A stretch of DNA of 59,035 nucleotides from Phycisphaerae bacterium (GCA_022072505.1 JAJVHU010000047.1:1-59035), one strand, 5' to 3'. Shown: positions 33,745 through 42,813, numbered from the stretch's first letter. Program-made: numbers and translations. The notes: generated by a model not told the origin, from the letters alone.

Positions 33745-33945
33745 TCAGTCCACGATCATCGTCCCCGGCGACACCATCTCGCCTTCCGACTGCATCTGGC
33801 CCTGATTCGTCATCTCCGGTTCGGTCTCGTGACGGGAATGACTGACTTCCGTCGTGCTGCGCGTCGTCGCGCACCCGCCCGCAGCGCAAAACGCCGCCGC
33901 GAACACGAACGCACACACGACCCGACTGACCTGCTGAGTATTCAT
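33745..33945 (-). CDS. Small lipoprotein
   Basis: Protein of 66 residues. AAGGAG lies seven bases before the ATG at 33945. Hydrophobic residues 7-22 (VVCAFVFAAAFCAAGG) lead to a lipobox with Cys about residue 25 (CAAGGC). The mature part is short, polar and Met/Glu/Ser-rich, ending EGEMVSPGTMIVD. No family was recognised; such tiny lipoproteins are frequent next to envelope genes in Planctomycetota. It begins about 40 bases from the tRNA-Sec 5' end on the same strand. Confidence 0.7.
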   Translation of the reverse strand: MNTQQVSRVVCAFVFAAAFCAAGGCATTRSTTEVSHSRHETEPEMTNQGQMQSEGEMVSPGTMIVD

Positions 33946-34144
33946 CAAACGTCTCCTTGTGCCCGGACGGCGAGGTCGGGCGACCAACGCGTTTTCGTTT
34001 TCACAGAACCCGGCGCCGCCGCGCTCCCGGACCCTGCGGGCGGCGCCCGGCGCCGCTTCTCGCGCAATCTACGCCTCCGCCCCCGGGACGCAAGAATTCG
34101 ACCCTTTTTTTGCCGCAAGGTTGGCGCGGACGTACATTCCCGGA

Positions 34145-35413
34145 ATGACGGTCGGCGCAACTCAACTCACGGATCACCTCCCCCTCCTGACGTCGGATCT
34201 GCCCGGCATCGGGGGCGTCATCCGCCGCGACGACGAGGACTTCCTCGTCGAGGAGCTTCCGCTTTACGAACCCTGCGGCGACGGCACGCATATCTACTTC
34301 GGCATCGAAAAACGCGGCATGACCACGCACGAGGCCGTCAACCGCATCGCCCAGTCCCTCGGCCGCCCCCCGCGCGACATCGGGTACGCCGGTCTGAAAG
34401 ACGCCCACGCCGTGACCGTCCAGACCCTCAGCCTGGAACACATCAACCCCGACCGCATTCAGGCCTTGCGCCTGCCCGGCATCGCCGTCCTCTGGGTCAA
34501 CCGCCACGGGAACAAGCTCAAGCTCGGACACCTCCGCGGCAACCGCTTTGTCATCCGCATCCGCGACGTCGCGCCGGACGCCGAAGACCGCGCGGCGGAA
34601 ATCCTCGAAGTCTTGCGGAAGCGCGGGCTCCCGAATTACTTCGGACCGCAGCGCTTCGGCGTCCGCGGCGACACCTGGCGCATCGGCGCCGCCGTCCTTC
34701 GCGGCGACGCGGAGGAGGCTCTGCGCATCACGCTCGGCCGCCCCGGAGACTTCGACCGCGGACACGTCCTCCGCGCCCGGCAGGCGTTCGACGCCGGAAA
34801 TTACGAAGACGCCGCCGACGCCTGGATCCGCGCCTCGCGCGAGAACGCGAAGGTCTGCCGGGCGCTGGCGAAGGCGCCGTCACGCTTCGACAAGGCGCTG
34901 CGCGCCGTCCCCCTCTCGCTGATGAAGCTTTATCTGAACGCCGCGCAAAGCCGCCTCTTCAACGACGTTCTCGCCCGCCGCCTGACCGCGATCGACCGCG
35001 TCATGCAAGGCGACGTGGCCTGGCTGCACCGCAACGGCGCCTGCTTCGTCGTCGAGGACGCCGTCCTGGAGCAGCCGCGCTGCGCCGGTTTCGACATCTC
35101 GCCGACCGGCCCGATGTTCGGTCCGCGCATGCGCTCAGCCGGCGGGGAGCCCGGTCGGATCGAGGCCGAAGTTCTCTCCGCATCCGGACTGACCGCGGAG
35201 GATTTCAACCGCCGAAGCGTGGTCCGTGTCGACGGCGGGCGACGCCCCCTGCGCGTCCCCCTCGCAGGCGTTGAAGCCGGGCTCGTTGTGATCGAGGACG
35301 CCCCCGCGATTGAACTTCGCTTCGACCTTCCGTCCGGCAGCTACGCCACGTGCGTCATCCGCGAGGTGTGCAAAAGCCCCGGCGACGCTCCCGTCCCGGA
35401 ACCCGAAGGCTGA
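34145..35413 (+). CDS. truD: tRNA pseudouridine(13) synthase TruD
   Basis: Protein of 422 residues that isomerises U13 of tRNA-Glu to pseudouridine. IRRDDEDFLVEELPLYEPCGDGTH opens the family and GYAGLKDAHAVTVQ carries the catalytic Asp86. NYFGPQRFGVRGDTW is the conserved RNA-contact block, and MKLYLNAAQSRLFNDVLARR precedes the TRUD insertion. The ATG at 34145 matches the normal family start. It is divergent from the small lipoprotein and convergent with the lipoprotein at 35421. Confidence 0.93.
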   Translation: MTVGATQLTDHLPLLTSDLPGIGGVIRRDDEDFLVEELPLYEPCGDGTHIYFGIEKRGMTTHEAVNRIAQSLGRPPRDIGYAGLKDAHAVTVQTLSLEHINPDRIQALRLPGIAVLWVNRHGNKLKLGHLRGNRFVIRIRDVAPDAEDRAAEILEVLRKRGLPNYFGPQRFGVRGDTWRIGAAVLRGDAEEALRITLGRPGDFDRGHVLRARQAFDAGNYEDAADAWIRASRENAKVCRALAKAPSRFDKALRAVPLSLMKLYLNAAQSRLFNDVLARRLTAIDRVMQGDVAWLHRNGACFVVEDAVLEQPRCAGFDISPTGPMFGPRMRSAGGEPGRIEAEVLSASGLTAEDFNRRSVVRVDGGRRPLRVPLAGVEAGLVVIEDAPAIELRFDLPSGSYATCVIREVCKSPGDAPVPEPEG

Positions 35414-35420
35414 TCACGCC

Positions 35421-36299
35421 TCAATCCTCCGCGGCGTCACGGAAGATCGGCGGCGTGAACGCGGGAAGGTCACGCCCCAGTTCCGGTCGGTGTTCCCAGC
35501 GCCGAATGCGAAATTCCAGCGACGAACCGTCTTTCGGCCAGTTGATCTGAATTCGGTAAGGAAGCGACGGCAGTCCGGTGTCCGCTGCGCGGTGTTCAGA
35601 AAGCTCCGAAATCATTTCAACGCACCCCATCGCGTCCCGGAATACGATCCGATGAAGCGCGCGCCTGTCCACCCGGCTGATCCAGTACTCCTTCACCAGG
35701 CGCGGCGCGCCGGCGGCGTCGTACGCCAGCAGCAACAACTGCTGATCCGCGTCCTCCACGCGCTGCACCGGCTGATCCAGCGGGTGCGCGTCCGGTCCGA
35801 AGGGCACGCCCGAAAGCCCCAGCGCCTCAACGAGCTGACGCGGCTGGATCGGCAGCTCCGGGTCATACCCGTCCGGAAACTCGTCGTACCGTCGGCAGAT
35901 CGGAGCGTAATCCGGGTCGTCGTCGTACCAGTAGTAGACGCCGTTGGATCCGACCGAAAGCTGCTCCCCGGCCAACTCGTGGCGAAGGTCGAAGTGCAGA
36001 TGATCGGGCGCCACAAAAAGAAGCACGCCCTCGAGGTCGTACTGCTTGATCCGGTCCGACGTCGCGCTGCGGACTCTCGCCCGGACGTCCCCCGTCGCGC
36101 GAAGCAGCCCCGTCAGACGCGCCGGCGGTGCGTTGATCAACTCCACCGCTTGCGCCAGCGGCAGCGGATCGAAGACTTCCCGGTTCCTCGGCGGCGCGGG
36201 ACACCCGGTCAGCAGCGCCCCCCCGGCGACCGCCAGCGCCGCCGCCCCGAGCCGCGATCCTCGCAAGCCCAACGCATCGCCGACCTCACGACGGCTCAT
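35421..36299 (-). CDS. Planctomycete-type lipoprotein of unknown function
   Basis: Protein of 292 residues from the ATG at 36299. It has a twin-Arg-like basic start, a hydrophobic segment (LGAAALAVAGGALLTGC) and a lipobox Cys followed by PAPPRNREVFDPLP. The rest is beta-rich: RATGDVRARVRSATSDRIKQYDLEGVLLFVAPDHLHFDLRHELAGE resembles the LolA/LolB-like half-barrel used by periplasmic lipoprotein carriers, by general pattern only. It overlaps the upstream gene (36286-36846) by 14 bases, so the two are almost certainly translated together. Confidence 0.7.
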   Translation of the reverse strand: MSRREVGDALGLRGSRLGAAALAVAGGALLTGCPAPPRNREVFDPLPLAQAVELINAPPARLTGLLRATGDVRARVRSATSDRIKQYDLEGVLLFVAPDHLHFDLRHELAGEQLSVGSNGVYYWYDDDPDYAPICRRYDEFPDGYDPELPIQPRQLVEALGLSGVPFGPDAHPLDQPVQRVEDADQQLLLLAYDAAGAPRLVKEYWISRVDRRALHRIVFRDAMGCVEMISELSEHRAADTGLPSLPYRIQINWPKDGSSLEFRIRRWEHRPELGRDLPAFTPPIFRDAAED

Positions 36300-36846
36300 G
36301 CGCCACCGCTTCCACGTCCGCACAAGCGCCCGCCTCCGCCTCATCCGCCAGATGCGCCGCCGTGTCTCCGTGAAGGATCGCCGTCAACTCCCGACTGACC
36401 CCCTCAATCTGATCGTCCGACAAGCCGGGATTCACCACCGTGTGCCGCGACGGATTCCGCGTCAGAAGCACCGTCCAGACTTCCACGCCGTCGCACATTT
36501 TCGACGACTCGTACTTCAGGAGCCGCTTCCGCATCAGGATCAGCGCAAGAACAAACCGGAACTGGACGCGCACCGGCTCGGTTTCGCTTTCAAGCCGCGC
36601 GAAGAACGTCAACAGGGCGTCGTCGTCGATCAGCAACCGCTTCTTCTGCTCACGCGGCGCCACCCGGCTGCGGAAATGACAGAACGCCCCGGGCGGCGGA
36701 CCGGTCCACGCCTCCGCGCAGATGTCGCGGCGCTGGAACGTCTCGCCTTCCTCGAACACGACGACGTGGAACTCCTCGCCCTCCGTCAACGTCCTGCCGG
36801 TGACGGCGCACACCCCGGCGCCTCGTGCGATGTCGTACTCTTTCAT
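36286..36846 (-). CDS. Hypothetical protein with N-terminal CxxTG zinc-ribbon-like motif
   Basis: Cytoplasmic protein of 186 residues without signal or membrane segments. The N-terminus GVCAVTGRTLTEGEEFHVVVFEEGETFQRRDICAEAW and FCHF hold three spaced cysteines and look like a small treble-clef or zinc-ribbon unit. The middle is helical and basic (FVLALILMRKRLLKYESS). The family function is not known. Its 3' end overlaps the start of the downstream lipoprotein by 14 bases, suggesting coupled expression. A GGCGGGCTTCGCCCGCC hairpin lies upstream at 36938-36954. Confidence 0.65.
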   Translation of the reverse strand: MKEYDIARGAGVCAVTGRTLTEGEEFHVVVFEEGETFQRRDICAEAWTGPPPGAFCHFRSRVAPREQKKRLLIDDDALLTFFARLESETEPVRVQFRFVLALILMRKRLLKYESSKMCDGVEVWTVLLTRNPSRHTVVNPGLSDDQIEGVSRELTAILHGDTAAHLADEAEAGACADVEAVAHEPS

Positions 36847-36937
36847 GCCCGACCTCGCGGCCGCGCCTCCGAGCGCCCCGTCGCGTCACCCGGGACAGCC
36901 CCGACCTTTCGCAAAGTCACGGAACGCAACCTCGTAG

Positions 36938-36954
36938 GGCGGGCTTCGCCCGCC
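36938..36954. repeat. Short perfect palindrome GGCGGGC-TTC-GCCCGCC
   Basis: Seven-base-pair stem with a TTC loop, embedded in CTCGTAGGGCGGGCTTCG. It sits between the pnp stop and the 36846 gene start. There is no T-run, so it may be a repeat hairpin or 3' stabiliser for pnp. Confidence 0.5.
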
Positions 36955-37012
36955 GCGCCTCCGACGTGCCCCTTAAGATCGCCCCGCGCCAACCACCGGA
37001 TTCCGAACCCGC

Positions 37013-39145
37013 TTACCGCTCCCGTCCGTCGCCCGCGCCCGCTTTCTCCTTCTCCTCCAGCAGCACCGCCTTGCGCGACAGCTTGACCCGGCCCTGCTCA
37101 TCCACCGCGATCACCTTCACCTTCATCGGGTCGCCGATCTTGCACACCTCATTGACGTTCCGCACGTACTCGTCCGAAAGCTCGCTGATGTGGCACAGAC
37201 CGTCCTGACCCGGGATGATCTCGATGAACGCCCCGAAGTCCTTCGTCCCGATCACCTTGCCGCTGTAAACCTTGCCGACCTTGACTTCCTGCGTGATCCC
37301 TTCGATCGCGTCGCGGGCGCGCTGCGCGCCGTCCGCGTCGAGGCACGCGATCATCACCGTGCCGTCCTGCGAAATCTCGATCGTCGCGCCCGTGTCCGCC
37401 TCGAGTCCGCGGATGCCGCTGCCGCCCGGTCCGATCACGCGACCGATCTTCTCCGGATTGATCTTGATCGTGAGGATGCGCGGAGCGTAACGGCTGATGT
37501 CCGGACGCGGCGCCTTCAGCGTCGTGCTCAGCATCTCCCGGAGAATCTTGATCCGGGCTTCCTTCGCAAGGGCGAACGACTCGACGATCGTCTCCTGCGA
37601 CAAGCCCCGGGTCTTCAGGTCAAGCTGGATCCCGGTGATGCCGCGCTGCGTCCCCGCCACCTTGAAATCCATGTCGCCGAAGTGGTCCTCCTCGCCGAGG
37701 ATGTCCACCACCAGCTTCCGCTTCGAGCCTTCGCTGAACATTCCGATCGAAATCCCCGCCACCGGATGACGGATCGGCACGCCCGCGTCCATCAGCGCCA
37801 GCGTCCCCCCGCACACCGACGCCATCGAACTCGATCCGTTCGACTCGAAGATTTCCGACACCAACCGGATCGTATACGGGAACTTGTCCACCGTCGGCAG
37901 CACCGCCTCCAGCGACTTCTCCGCCAACGCACCGTGTCCGATCTCACGCCGCCCGACCGCGCCCACGCGCTTCACCTCGCCCGTCGCCAGCGGCGGAAAG
38001 TTGTAATGCAGCATGAACTTCTTGCTGTATTCCTCGGTCAGCCCGTCGATGACCTGCTCGTCGCGCCCCGTGCCCAGCGTCGCCACCACCAGCGACTGCG
38101 TCTCGCCTCGCTGAAAAATCGCGGACCCGTGAACCCGCGGCAGCACGCCCACCTCCCCGGTGATCGTGCGGATGTCGCGCGGACCGCGTCCGTCGGCGCG
38201 GACGCCCTCGTCAAGCACCATCTTCCGCACGACTTCCCCTTCGACCGTGTCCAGCATCCGCTTCACCGCGTCGCGCTCATACGGCGGGTTCTCCGCATCC
38301 TCCGGCGACAACGCGCCGAGCACCGACTCGTACACCGCCTCCATCGCCGTGTTGCGCTCGACCTTTCCGGTGATCCGCTTCGCCTCGCGGATCCGCGACG
38401 CCGCCAGCTCCCGCACCTTCGCGTGCAGCGACGTATCCGGCGCCGGCGCCGCCCACGTCGCCGGCTTGCCCGCCTTGCGACGCAGCTCCTCCTGCATGTC
38501 GCAGATCTGACGGATGAACTGCATCCCGTATTCGATCGCTCCGGCCGCCACCTCCTCGGAAACCTCCGACGCCGAGACCTCGATCATGTTCACGCCGTCC
38601 TTGTGCCCGCTGAGCACCAGTTCCAGCGTGCTCCCGGCCATCTCCGACAGCTTCGGAAAAAGAACGTAGTCGCCGTTGATGTATCCGACGCGCACCGTGC
38701 CCACCGGCCCCTCAAACGGCAGCCCCGACAGGCACAGCGCCGTCGACGACGCGATCGACGACAGCACATCCGGATCATGCTCCTGATCCGTCGCCAGGCA
38801 CATCGCCTGAATCAGCACTTCGTCATAAAAACCCTCGGGAAACAGCGGACGCATCGGGCGGTCGATCATCCGCATCGTCAGAATCTCTTTCGTCGTCGGA
38901 CGGGACTCGCGCTTGAAGAACCCGCCGGGAATCTTGCCCGCCGCGTACGCCTTCTCGCGATAGTCCACCGTCAGAGGGAAAAAGTCCGTCCCCTCGCGCG
39001 GCGGTCCCGTCACCGTGGCGGCGAACACCACCGTCTCCGCGTACTGCACCAGCGCCGCTCCCGCCGCCTGTCTGCCCAGACGTCCCGTCTCGATCCGCAG
39101 CGTGTGACGACCGATCTGACGTTCAACTACTGTAGGTTCCATCAT
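37013..39145 (-). CDS. pnp: Polyribonucleotide nucleotidyltransferase
   Basis: Protein of 710 residues that phosphorolyses RNA 3' to 5' and can add tails. Two RNase PH domains are visible (first after IETGRLGRQAAGAALVQYAET, second after VRADGRGPRDIRTITGEVGVLPRVHGSAIFQRGETQ) with the phosphate-site SNGSSSMASVCGGTLALMDAGVP. A KH domain (KINPEKIGRVIGPGGSGIRG) and an S1 domain (GKVYSGKVIGTKDFGAFIEI) complete the C-terminus. The start is the MM pair at 39145. It follows rpsO on the same strand, the common rpsO-pnp order. Confidence 0.96.
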   Translation of the reverse strand: MMEPTVVERQIGRHTLRIETGRLGRQAAGAALVQYAETVVFAATVTGPPREGTDFFPLTVDYREKAYAAGKIPGGFFKRESRPTTKEILTMRMIDRPMRPLFPEGFYDEVLIQAMCLATDQEHDPDVLSSIASSTALCLSGLPFEGPVGTVRVGYINGDYVLFPKLSEMAGSTLELVLSGHKDGVNMIEVSASEVSEEVAAGAIEYGMQFIRQICDMQEELRRKAGKPATWAAPAPDTSLHAKVRELAASRIREAKRITGKVERNTAMEAVYESVLGALSPEDAENPPYERDAVKRMLDTVEGEVVRKMVLDEGVRADGRGPRDIRTITGEVGVLPRVHGSAIFQRGETQSLVVATLGTGRDEQVIDGLTEEYSKKFMLHYNFPPLATGEVKRVGAVGRREIGHGALAEKSLEAVLPTVDKFPYTIRLVSEIFESNGSSSMASVCGGTLALMDAGVPIRHPVAGISIGMFSEGSKRKLVVDILGEEDHFGDMDFKVAGTQRGITGIQLDLKTRGLSQETIVESFALAKEARIKILREMLSTTLKAPRPDISRYAPRILTIKINPEKIGRVIGPGGSGIRGLEADTGATIEISQDGTVMIACLDADGAQRARDAIEGITQEVKVGKVYSGKVIGTKDFGAFIEIIPGQDGLCHISELSDEYVRNVNEVCKIGDPMKVKVIAVDEQGRVKLSRKAVLLEEKEKAGAGDGRER

Positions 39146-39336
39146 TGACTCTTCTTATCGAGGTTCCAGCGTGGAAGCGGTTCCGGCGGACCGACGCGCG
39201 ACGCGCATCCTCCGCGCCCGACCGGAACGGGGGGGGAATGAAAAGGGGCCGCTGATCCGCTGTCCGCAGCCTCTCCGCAGTCCCGGACAGTCGCCACGCG
39301 CCTGAGGCGCCGCGGGCAGGGAGCCTCCCGCGCCGA

Positions 39337-39606
39337 CTAACGACGCAGCCCCAGCGCGGCGATCGTCGAGAGGTACTTCTGCCGATCACAGGTCCGCAGA
39401 TACCGAAGCAGCCGCGACCGCCGACCCACCAGCGTGTGCAGACCACGCAACGCGGAGAAATCCTTGCGCGCGGACTTCAAATGCTCATTGAGGTGATTGA
39501 TCCTCTCCGTCAGGATCGCAATCTGGACTTCCGACGATCCGGTGTCCTTCGGTTGGCGGGCGAACTTCGCAACAATCTCCTGCTTCGGAACGGCTAACTG
39601 AGGCAT
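39337..39606 (-). CDS. rpsO: 30S ribosomal protein S15
   Basis: Protein of 89 residues, the standard length. KQEIVAKFARQPKDTGSSEVQIAILTERINHLNEHLK and DFSALRGLHTLVGRRSRLLRYL are the 16S-helix-binding helices. AAAGGG precedes the ATG at 39606. The 190-base gap to pnp is long enough for a pnp leader with processing hairpins, as in enteric bacteria; G+C-rich inverted segments near 39300 (GCGCCTGAGGCGCCG) are candidates. Confidence 0.96.
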   Translation of the reverse strand: MPQLAVPKQEIVAKFARQPKDTGSSEVQIAILTERINHLNEHLKSARKDFSALRGLHTLVGRRSRLLRYLRTCDRQKYLSTIAALGLRR

Positions 39607-39764
39607 CGACGACCCTTTATTCCCCGACGGCATCCGCCGTCACTCATCCCTTTCCACAACGCTTCAATCCGCGGCACTGTAAGGGCAGCCGTCTCATTCC
39701 GCAAGAGGACCGCGTCCCTTATTCCGTCTCCAATGAATTCATTTTCACTTGCAATAATTACGCC

Positions 39765-41093
39765 TCAATTGATGCGTCGATCCATCAATTTTGCCGTCCT
39801 CATCGCTGCAACGCCCACCACTGCGCCTCCGTGCAGCACATCCTCCATCATCTCCCACCCGAATTCCTCGATCACCGGATATCGCTCCACCCGCGCACCC
39901 CACGGCGGACGCGCGAAACGCACTTCCCGAAGAAATGCCGCTTCAACGTCGTCGGTCGCCAGGGCCTCAGCCGCCGCGCGGTTCGCCGAGATCGCCAATC
40001 CCGTGCTGTTCCGCAGCTTCTGCACCTCCGTGCTCGTCATGTGCTTGAGAAACCGCCACGCGAGGTCCGGGTTCCGCGCCTCCACCGGGATCGCCAGCGA
40101 GCAGGCGTACATCACCGTCGCTCGCTCCCCCGTGTGCGGCACGCTCACCACCCCGACGTCCAGACCGTCGCGCCGGTACTCCAGCATCATCCAGTGCCCC
40201 GTCAGCGTCATCGCCGAAAGCTCCGCCCGGAAAAGATCCTTCCCCACCGCCGTCCGCACCCGCGGATGCGGTGCGTACCCGTCGCGCAGGATCATGTCCG
40301 CGATGAACCGCAGCGACGCGACGGTCGCCGGCGCGTCCAGCGCTCCCGCCACGTGACGCCCGTCCGGCGTCAGCACGTCGCCGCCCCCGGCAAGCAGAAA
40401 CGGATACCACCCCGGCATCCAGTTGAAAAAGTCGATCGGAAACCAGACCTCGCCTCCCGACGGCGGACGCTCCTTCAACGCGGCGCACGCCGCCAGAAAC
40501 TCCGCCCGCGTCCATCCCTCTTTCGGGTGCGCCACCCCGGCTTGGTCGAACAAGCGGCGGTTGTACACGATCACCATCGGTGTGAAGTCCAGCGGCAGGG
40601 CGTAGACCTTCTCCCCGCGCCGGGCGATGTCCACCACGTTCGGGAAAAACATCCCCTCATCCACGTCGGGGTCCGACGCGATCCGCGCGGAAAGATCCAT
40701 CATGACGCCGTTGTCCACGAAAACCGCCGCGGACGACGCGTCCAGATGCGCCACGTCGGGCATGTTGCCCGCAAGGTGCATCATCATCAGCTTCGACGTG
40801 TACTGCCCCTCGCCGGGAATCTGCTCGATGACCACCCGGACGCCGCGGTCCGCCTGCGCCGCCTCGAACGCCCGCTGAATCCCCCGGTCCAGATCGAGAA
40901 ACTCGGATACGTTCGCCGGTCCGCCCCAGTTGGCGACGCGAAGTTCAACCCCGCCGACATCCGCATGCCGGTCGCAGCCGACGACGCTCGCCGCGAGGAT
41001 CGTCACGAGGCGCAGGATGAAAGCTCGGAGAACTCGGACGCGGAACCCCCCGTCATCCGGCGGCCGCAAGGACTTCGCCGCGGACCTTGTCAT
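39765..41093 (-). CDS. Sugar-type ABC transporter substrate-binding lipoprotein
   Basis: Protein of 442 residues. The hydrophobic segment (LRAFILRLVTILAASVVGC) ends in a lipobox Cys. The mature protein has the extracellular solute-binding family 1 fold: VELRVANWGGPANVSEF, VRVVIEQIPGEGQYTSKLMMM, MPDVAHLDASSAAVFVDNG, VYALPLDFTPMVIVYNRRLF and AWRFLKHMTSTEVQ. No permease or ATPase gene is adjacent. The only plausible start (ATG 41093) lies 41 bases inside the upstream Clp-N gene, indicating tight coupling. Confidence 0.85.
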   Translation of the reverse strand: MTRSAAKSLRPPDDGGFRVRVLRAFILRLVTILAASVVGCDRHADVGGVELRVANWGGPANVSEFLDLDRGIQRAFEAAQADRGVRVVIEQIPGEGQYTSKLMMMHLAGNMPDVAHLDASSAAVFVDNGVMMDLSARIASDPDVDEGMFFPNVVDIARRGEKVYALPLDFTPMVIVYNRRLFDQAGVAHPKEGWTRAEFLAACAALKERPPSGGEVWFPIDFFNWMPGWYPFLLAGGGDVLTPDGRHVAGALDAPATVASLRFIADMILRDGYAPHPRVRTAVGKDLFRAELSAMTLTGHWMMLEYRRDGLDVGVVSVPHTGERATVMYACSLAIPVEARNPDLAWRFLKHMTSTEVQKLRNSTGLAISANRAAAEALATDDVEAAFLREVRFARPPWGARVERYPVIEEFGWEMMEDVLHGGAVVGVAAMRTAKLMDRRIN

Positions 41094-41493
41094 ACGTCAC
41101 GCCCAGCGCCTTCAGCGCCTTGCACGCGATGCAGCCCGGTTCCTTCAGCAACGCAAGAAGCAGATGCTCGGTGCAAAGCTCCCGGCCTTCGAGTTGCTGA
41201 CATTGCTCGACCGCCACCGCCATCACGTTCTTGAAATGCGGCGTCCCCGGCAGGCGCCCGAAGACCCACGTCTCCTCCAGGCTTTTCTGCACCAGCGCGT
41301 CCACTTCCCGACGCAGCTTCTCCGGCGTCGCGCCGTGACTGCTCAGGATTTCCGCCCCCAGCCCCGTCCCGTCCGACGCGATCGCCAGCAGCAGGTGCTC
41401 CGTCCCGACGTACTCGCGGTCGTACTCGCGCGCCACCGCGTTCGCCAGTTTGATCACCTTCTCGACCCGAGCGCTTGCTTTCGGCAGCATCAT
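41053..41493 (-). CDS. Stand-alone Clp N-terminal domain protein
   Basis: Protein of 146 residues consisting only of the double Clp-N (ClpA/ClpC N-domain) repeat: ASARVEKVIKLANAVAREYDREYVGTEHLLLAIASDGTG and HFKNVMAVAVEQCQQLEGRELCTEHLLLALLKEPGCIA. The AAA+ modules of ClpC are absent. In full ClpC this domain binds adaptors and substrates, so a lone copy could act as adaptor or decoy. It overlaps the upstream membrane-protein gene by an ATGA-type junction (41490-41493) and the downstream solute-binding gene by 41 bases. Confidence 0.85.
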   Translation of the reverse strand: MMLPKASARVEKVIKLANAVAREYDREYVGTEHLLLAIASDGTGLGAEILSSHGATPEKLRREVDALVQKSLEETWVFGRLPGTPHFKNVMAVAVEQCQQLEGRELCTEHLLLALLKEPGCIACKALKALGVTYDKVRGEVLAAAG

Positions 41494-42362
41494 TCCCTTC
41501 CCGCGGCGCCGCGATCCCCCGCCGCGCCGTCATCCGCCGGCCCAACCTCGACCGCCGCGCCCTGGTCCGTCCGCGTCGATTCCCCGGGCGTCACCCGGCG
41601 CTTCGCGTATTCATACCCGAGGCTCAGCGCCGCCACAATGACCGTCCCGATCAGCGTGATGCGCACGATCCGCAGACGGTTCGACACTTCCCGGTCGCGC
41701 CACTCGCAAAGCCGACGATCTATCTCCTCCAGCTTCCGGTCGATGCGCCGCTCGATCTCGTCGAGCTTTTCCGCCACGTAGTCGTCCGCCGCCCCGCGCA
41801 GCGTCCGCGCAATCCCCCCCACCACGCCGACGTTCTCGATCCGCTCACGCAGTCCGCGACGCTCCTCCTCCTCGGGCAGGAACCGGTACTCCTCGCCCCC
41901 GCGCTCCCCTTCAACCAGCCGCTCCACCACCGACGCCGCCCACTCCCGGCGCTTCCGGCGCACCCGGCTCCAGAATCCTTCCCCGCGCTTCACCCGCGCC
42001 TCCAGCGACCCCCGAGGCTCCCCGGCGCGCGGCTCCACCCCGCGCAGCCGCGCAACCGCGTCCAGACCCCGGTCCGACAGCCCCTCGAACCGCACCTTCG
42101 GACTCGCCACGACGTGCGCCGCCAGAACCGCCTTCGGCTCCGACGGACGCACCGGGATGCGCATCCACTTCACAACGTCAAGCAGCGCGTCGCGGTCCAG
42201 GTCGTCAATCAGGCGACGACGTTCCCGCACCAGGCGGACCAGATCGGAGCGCTCCGACCGCCCCTCCGGCCGAAGCCCCAGCGACTGCGCGAGCTTGATC
42301 AGTTCATCCGCGGGCAGGCTCTCCAGATCGGGTGCGGGCGATGTCGTCGTGCGATCCTCCAT
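41490..42362 (-). CDS. Membrane protein with tandem SAP-like helices
   Basis: Protein of 290 residues from the ATG at 42362 (AAGGAG nine bases upstream). The N-terminal half has three similar helix-turn-helix stretches (LPADELIKLAQSLGLRPEGRSERSDLVRLV, then LLDVVKWMRIPVRPSEPKAVLAAHV, then GLDAVARLRGVEPRAG) that resemble SAP or LETM1-type motifs. A charged helical region follows (EKLDEIERRIDRKLEEIDRRL), then one membrane segment (IVRITLIGTVIVAALSLGYEYA) and a short acidic tail. The function is unknown. Its stop overlaps the Clp-N start. Confidence 0.7.
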   Translation of the reverse strand: MEDRTTTSPAPDLESLPADELIKLAQSLGLRPEGRSERSDLVRLVRERRRLIDDLDRDALLDVVKWMRIPVRPSEPKAVLAAHVVASPKVRFEGLSDRGLDAVARLRGVEPRAGEPRGSLEARVKRGEGFWSRVRRKRREWAASVVERLVEGERGGEEYRFLPEEEERRGLRERIENVGVVGGIARTLRGAADDYVAEKLDEIERRIDRKLEEIDRRLCEWRDREVSNRLRIVRITLIGTVIVAALSLGYEYAKRRVTPGESTRTDQGAAVEVGPADDGAAGDRGAAGRE

Positions 42363-42394
42363 CTCGGGCGGCTCCTTCGATCCCCGCAACAAGT

Positions 42395-42652
42395 TTACCG
42401 CGCGTGCGCCGCCGCCAACAACGCCAGAATCCCCGTCAGCGCCGTAATCAGGACGACGTCCTTCACAAACGGCCCGACGCGCATGCGAAGCACAAGCAAC
42501 CCCGCGTAACGCCAAAGCACACGCCCCGCGCGGCCCGACAGCGGCGCCGCCGCCCAACGCCGCACCACCGCCGCCGCCCCCAGCGCCGCGTAGACGCTGA
42601 CGAACACCGTCAATACAAAGCGGTAGGTGTAAAACAGGTCGAAGGATTTCAC
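42395..42652 (-). CDS. Small two-helix membrane protein
   Basis: Protein of 85 residues from a GTG at 42652. Two hydrophobic segments are clear (FVLTVFVSVYAALGAAAVV and VVLITALTGILALLAAAHA) with a basic loop between. A longer frame to 42868 is open, but its first 70 residues translate repeat element A (RTLPDGRGS, GRFLTGAARLR), so the native start is placed after the repeat. It ends 32 bases before the SAP-like gene and should share its transcript. Confidence 0.6.
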   Translation of the reverse strand: MKSFDLFYTYRFVLTVFVSVYAALGAAAVVRRWAAAPLSGRAGRVLWRYAGLLVLRMRVGPFVKDVVLITALTGILALLAAAHAR

Positions 42653-42693
42653 CCCGGCGAACTTCCGCGCAAGCTGGACGCTCTGAACGGAGT

Positions 42694-42804
42694 CGCTGTT
42701 TCTTAACCGAGCCGCGCCCGTCAGGAAGCGCCCCGCCACAACCGAGCCGCGCCCGTCAGGAAGCGTTCTTCTTTCGCGGTTCGCCGAAGGTTTGTGAAAC
42801 AGCG
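42694..42804 (+). repeat. Element A with duplicated core
   Basis: Left end CGCTGTTTCTTAACC, a first core with GTCAGGAAGCG, then CCCCGCCACA, a second core with GTCAGGAAGCGTTCTT, and right end GGTTTGTGAAACAGCG. The ends are inverted repeats (CGCTGTTTC against GAAACAGCG, perfect over nine bases). Confidence 0.85.
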
Positions 42805-42813
42805 CCTTATCCC

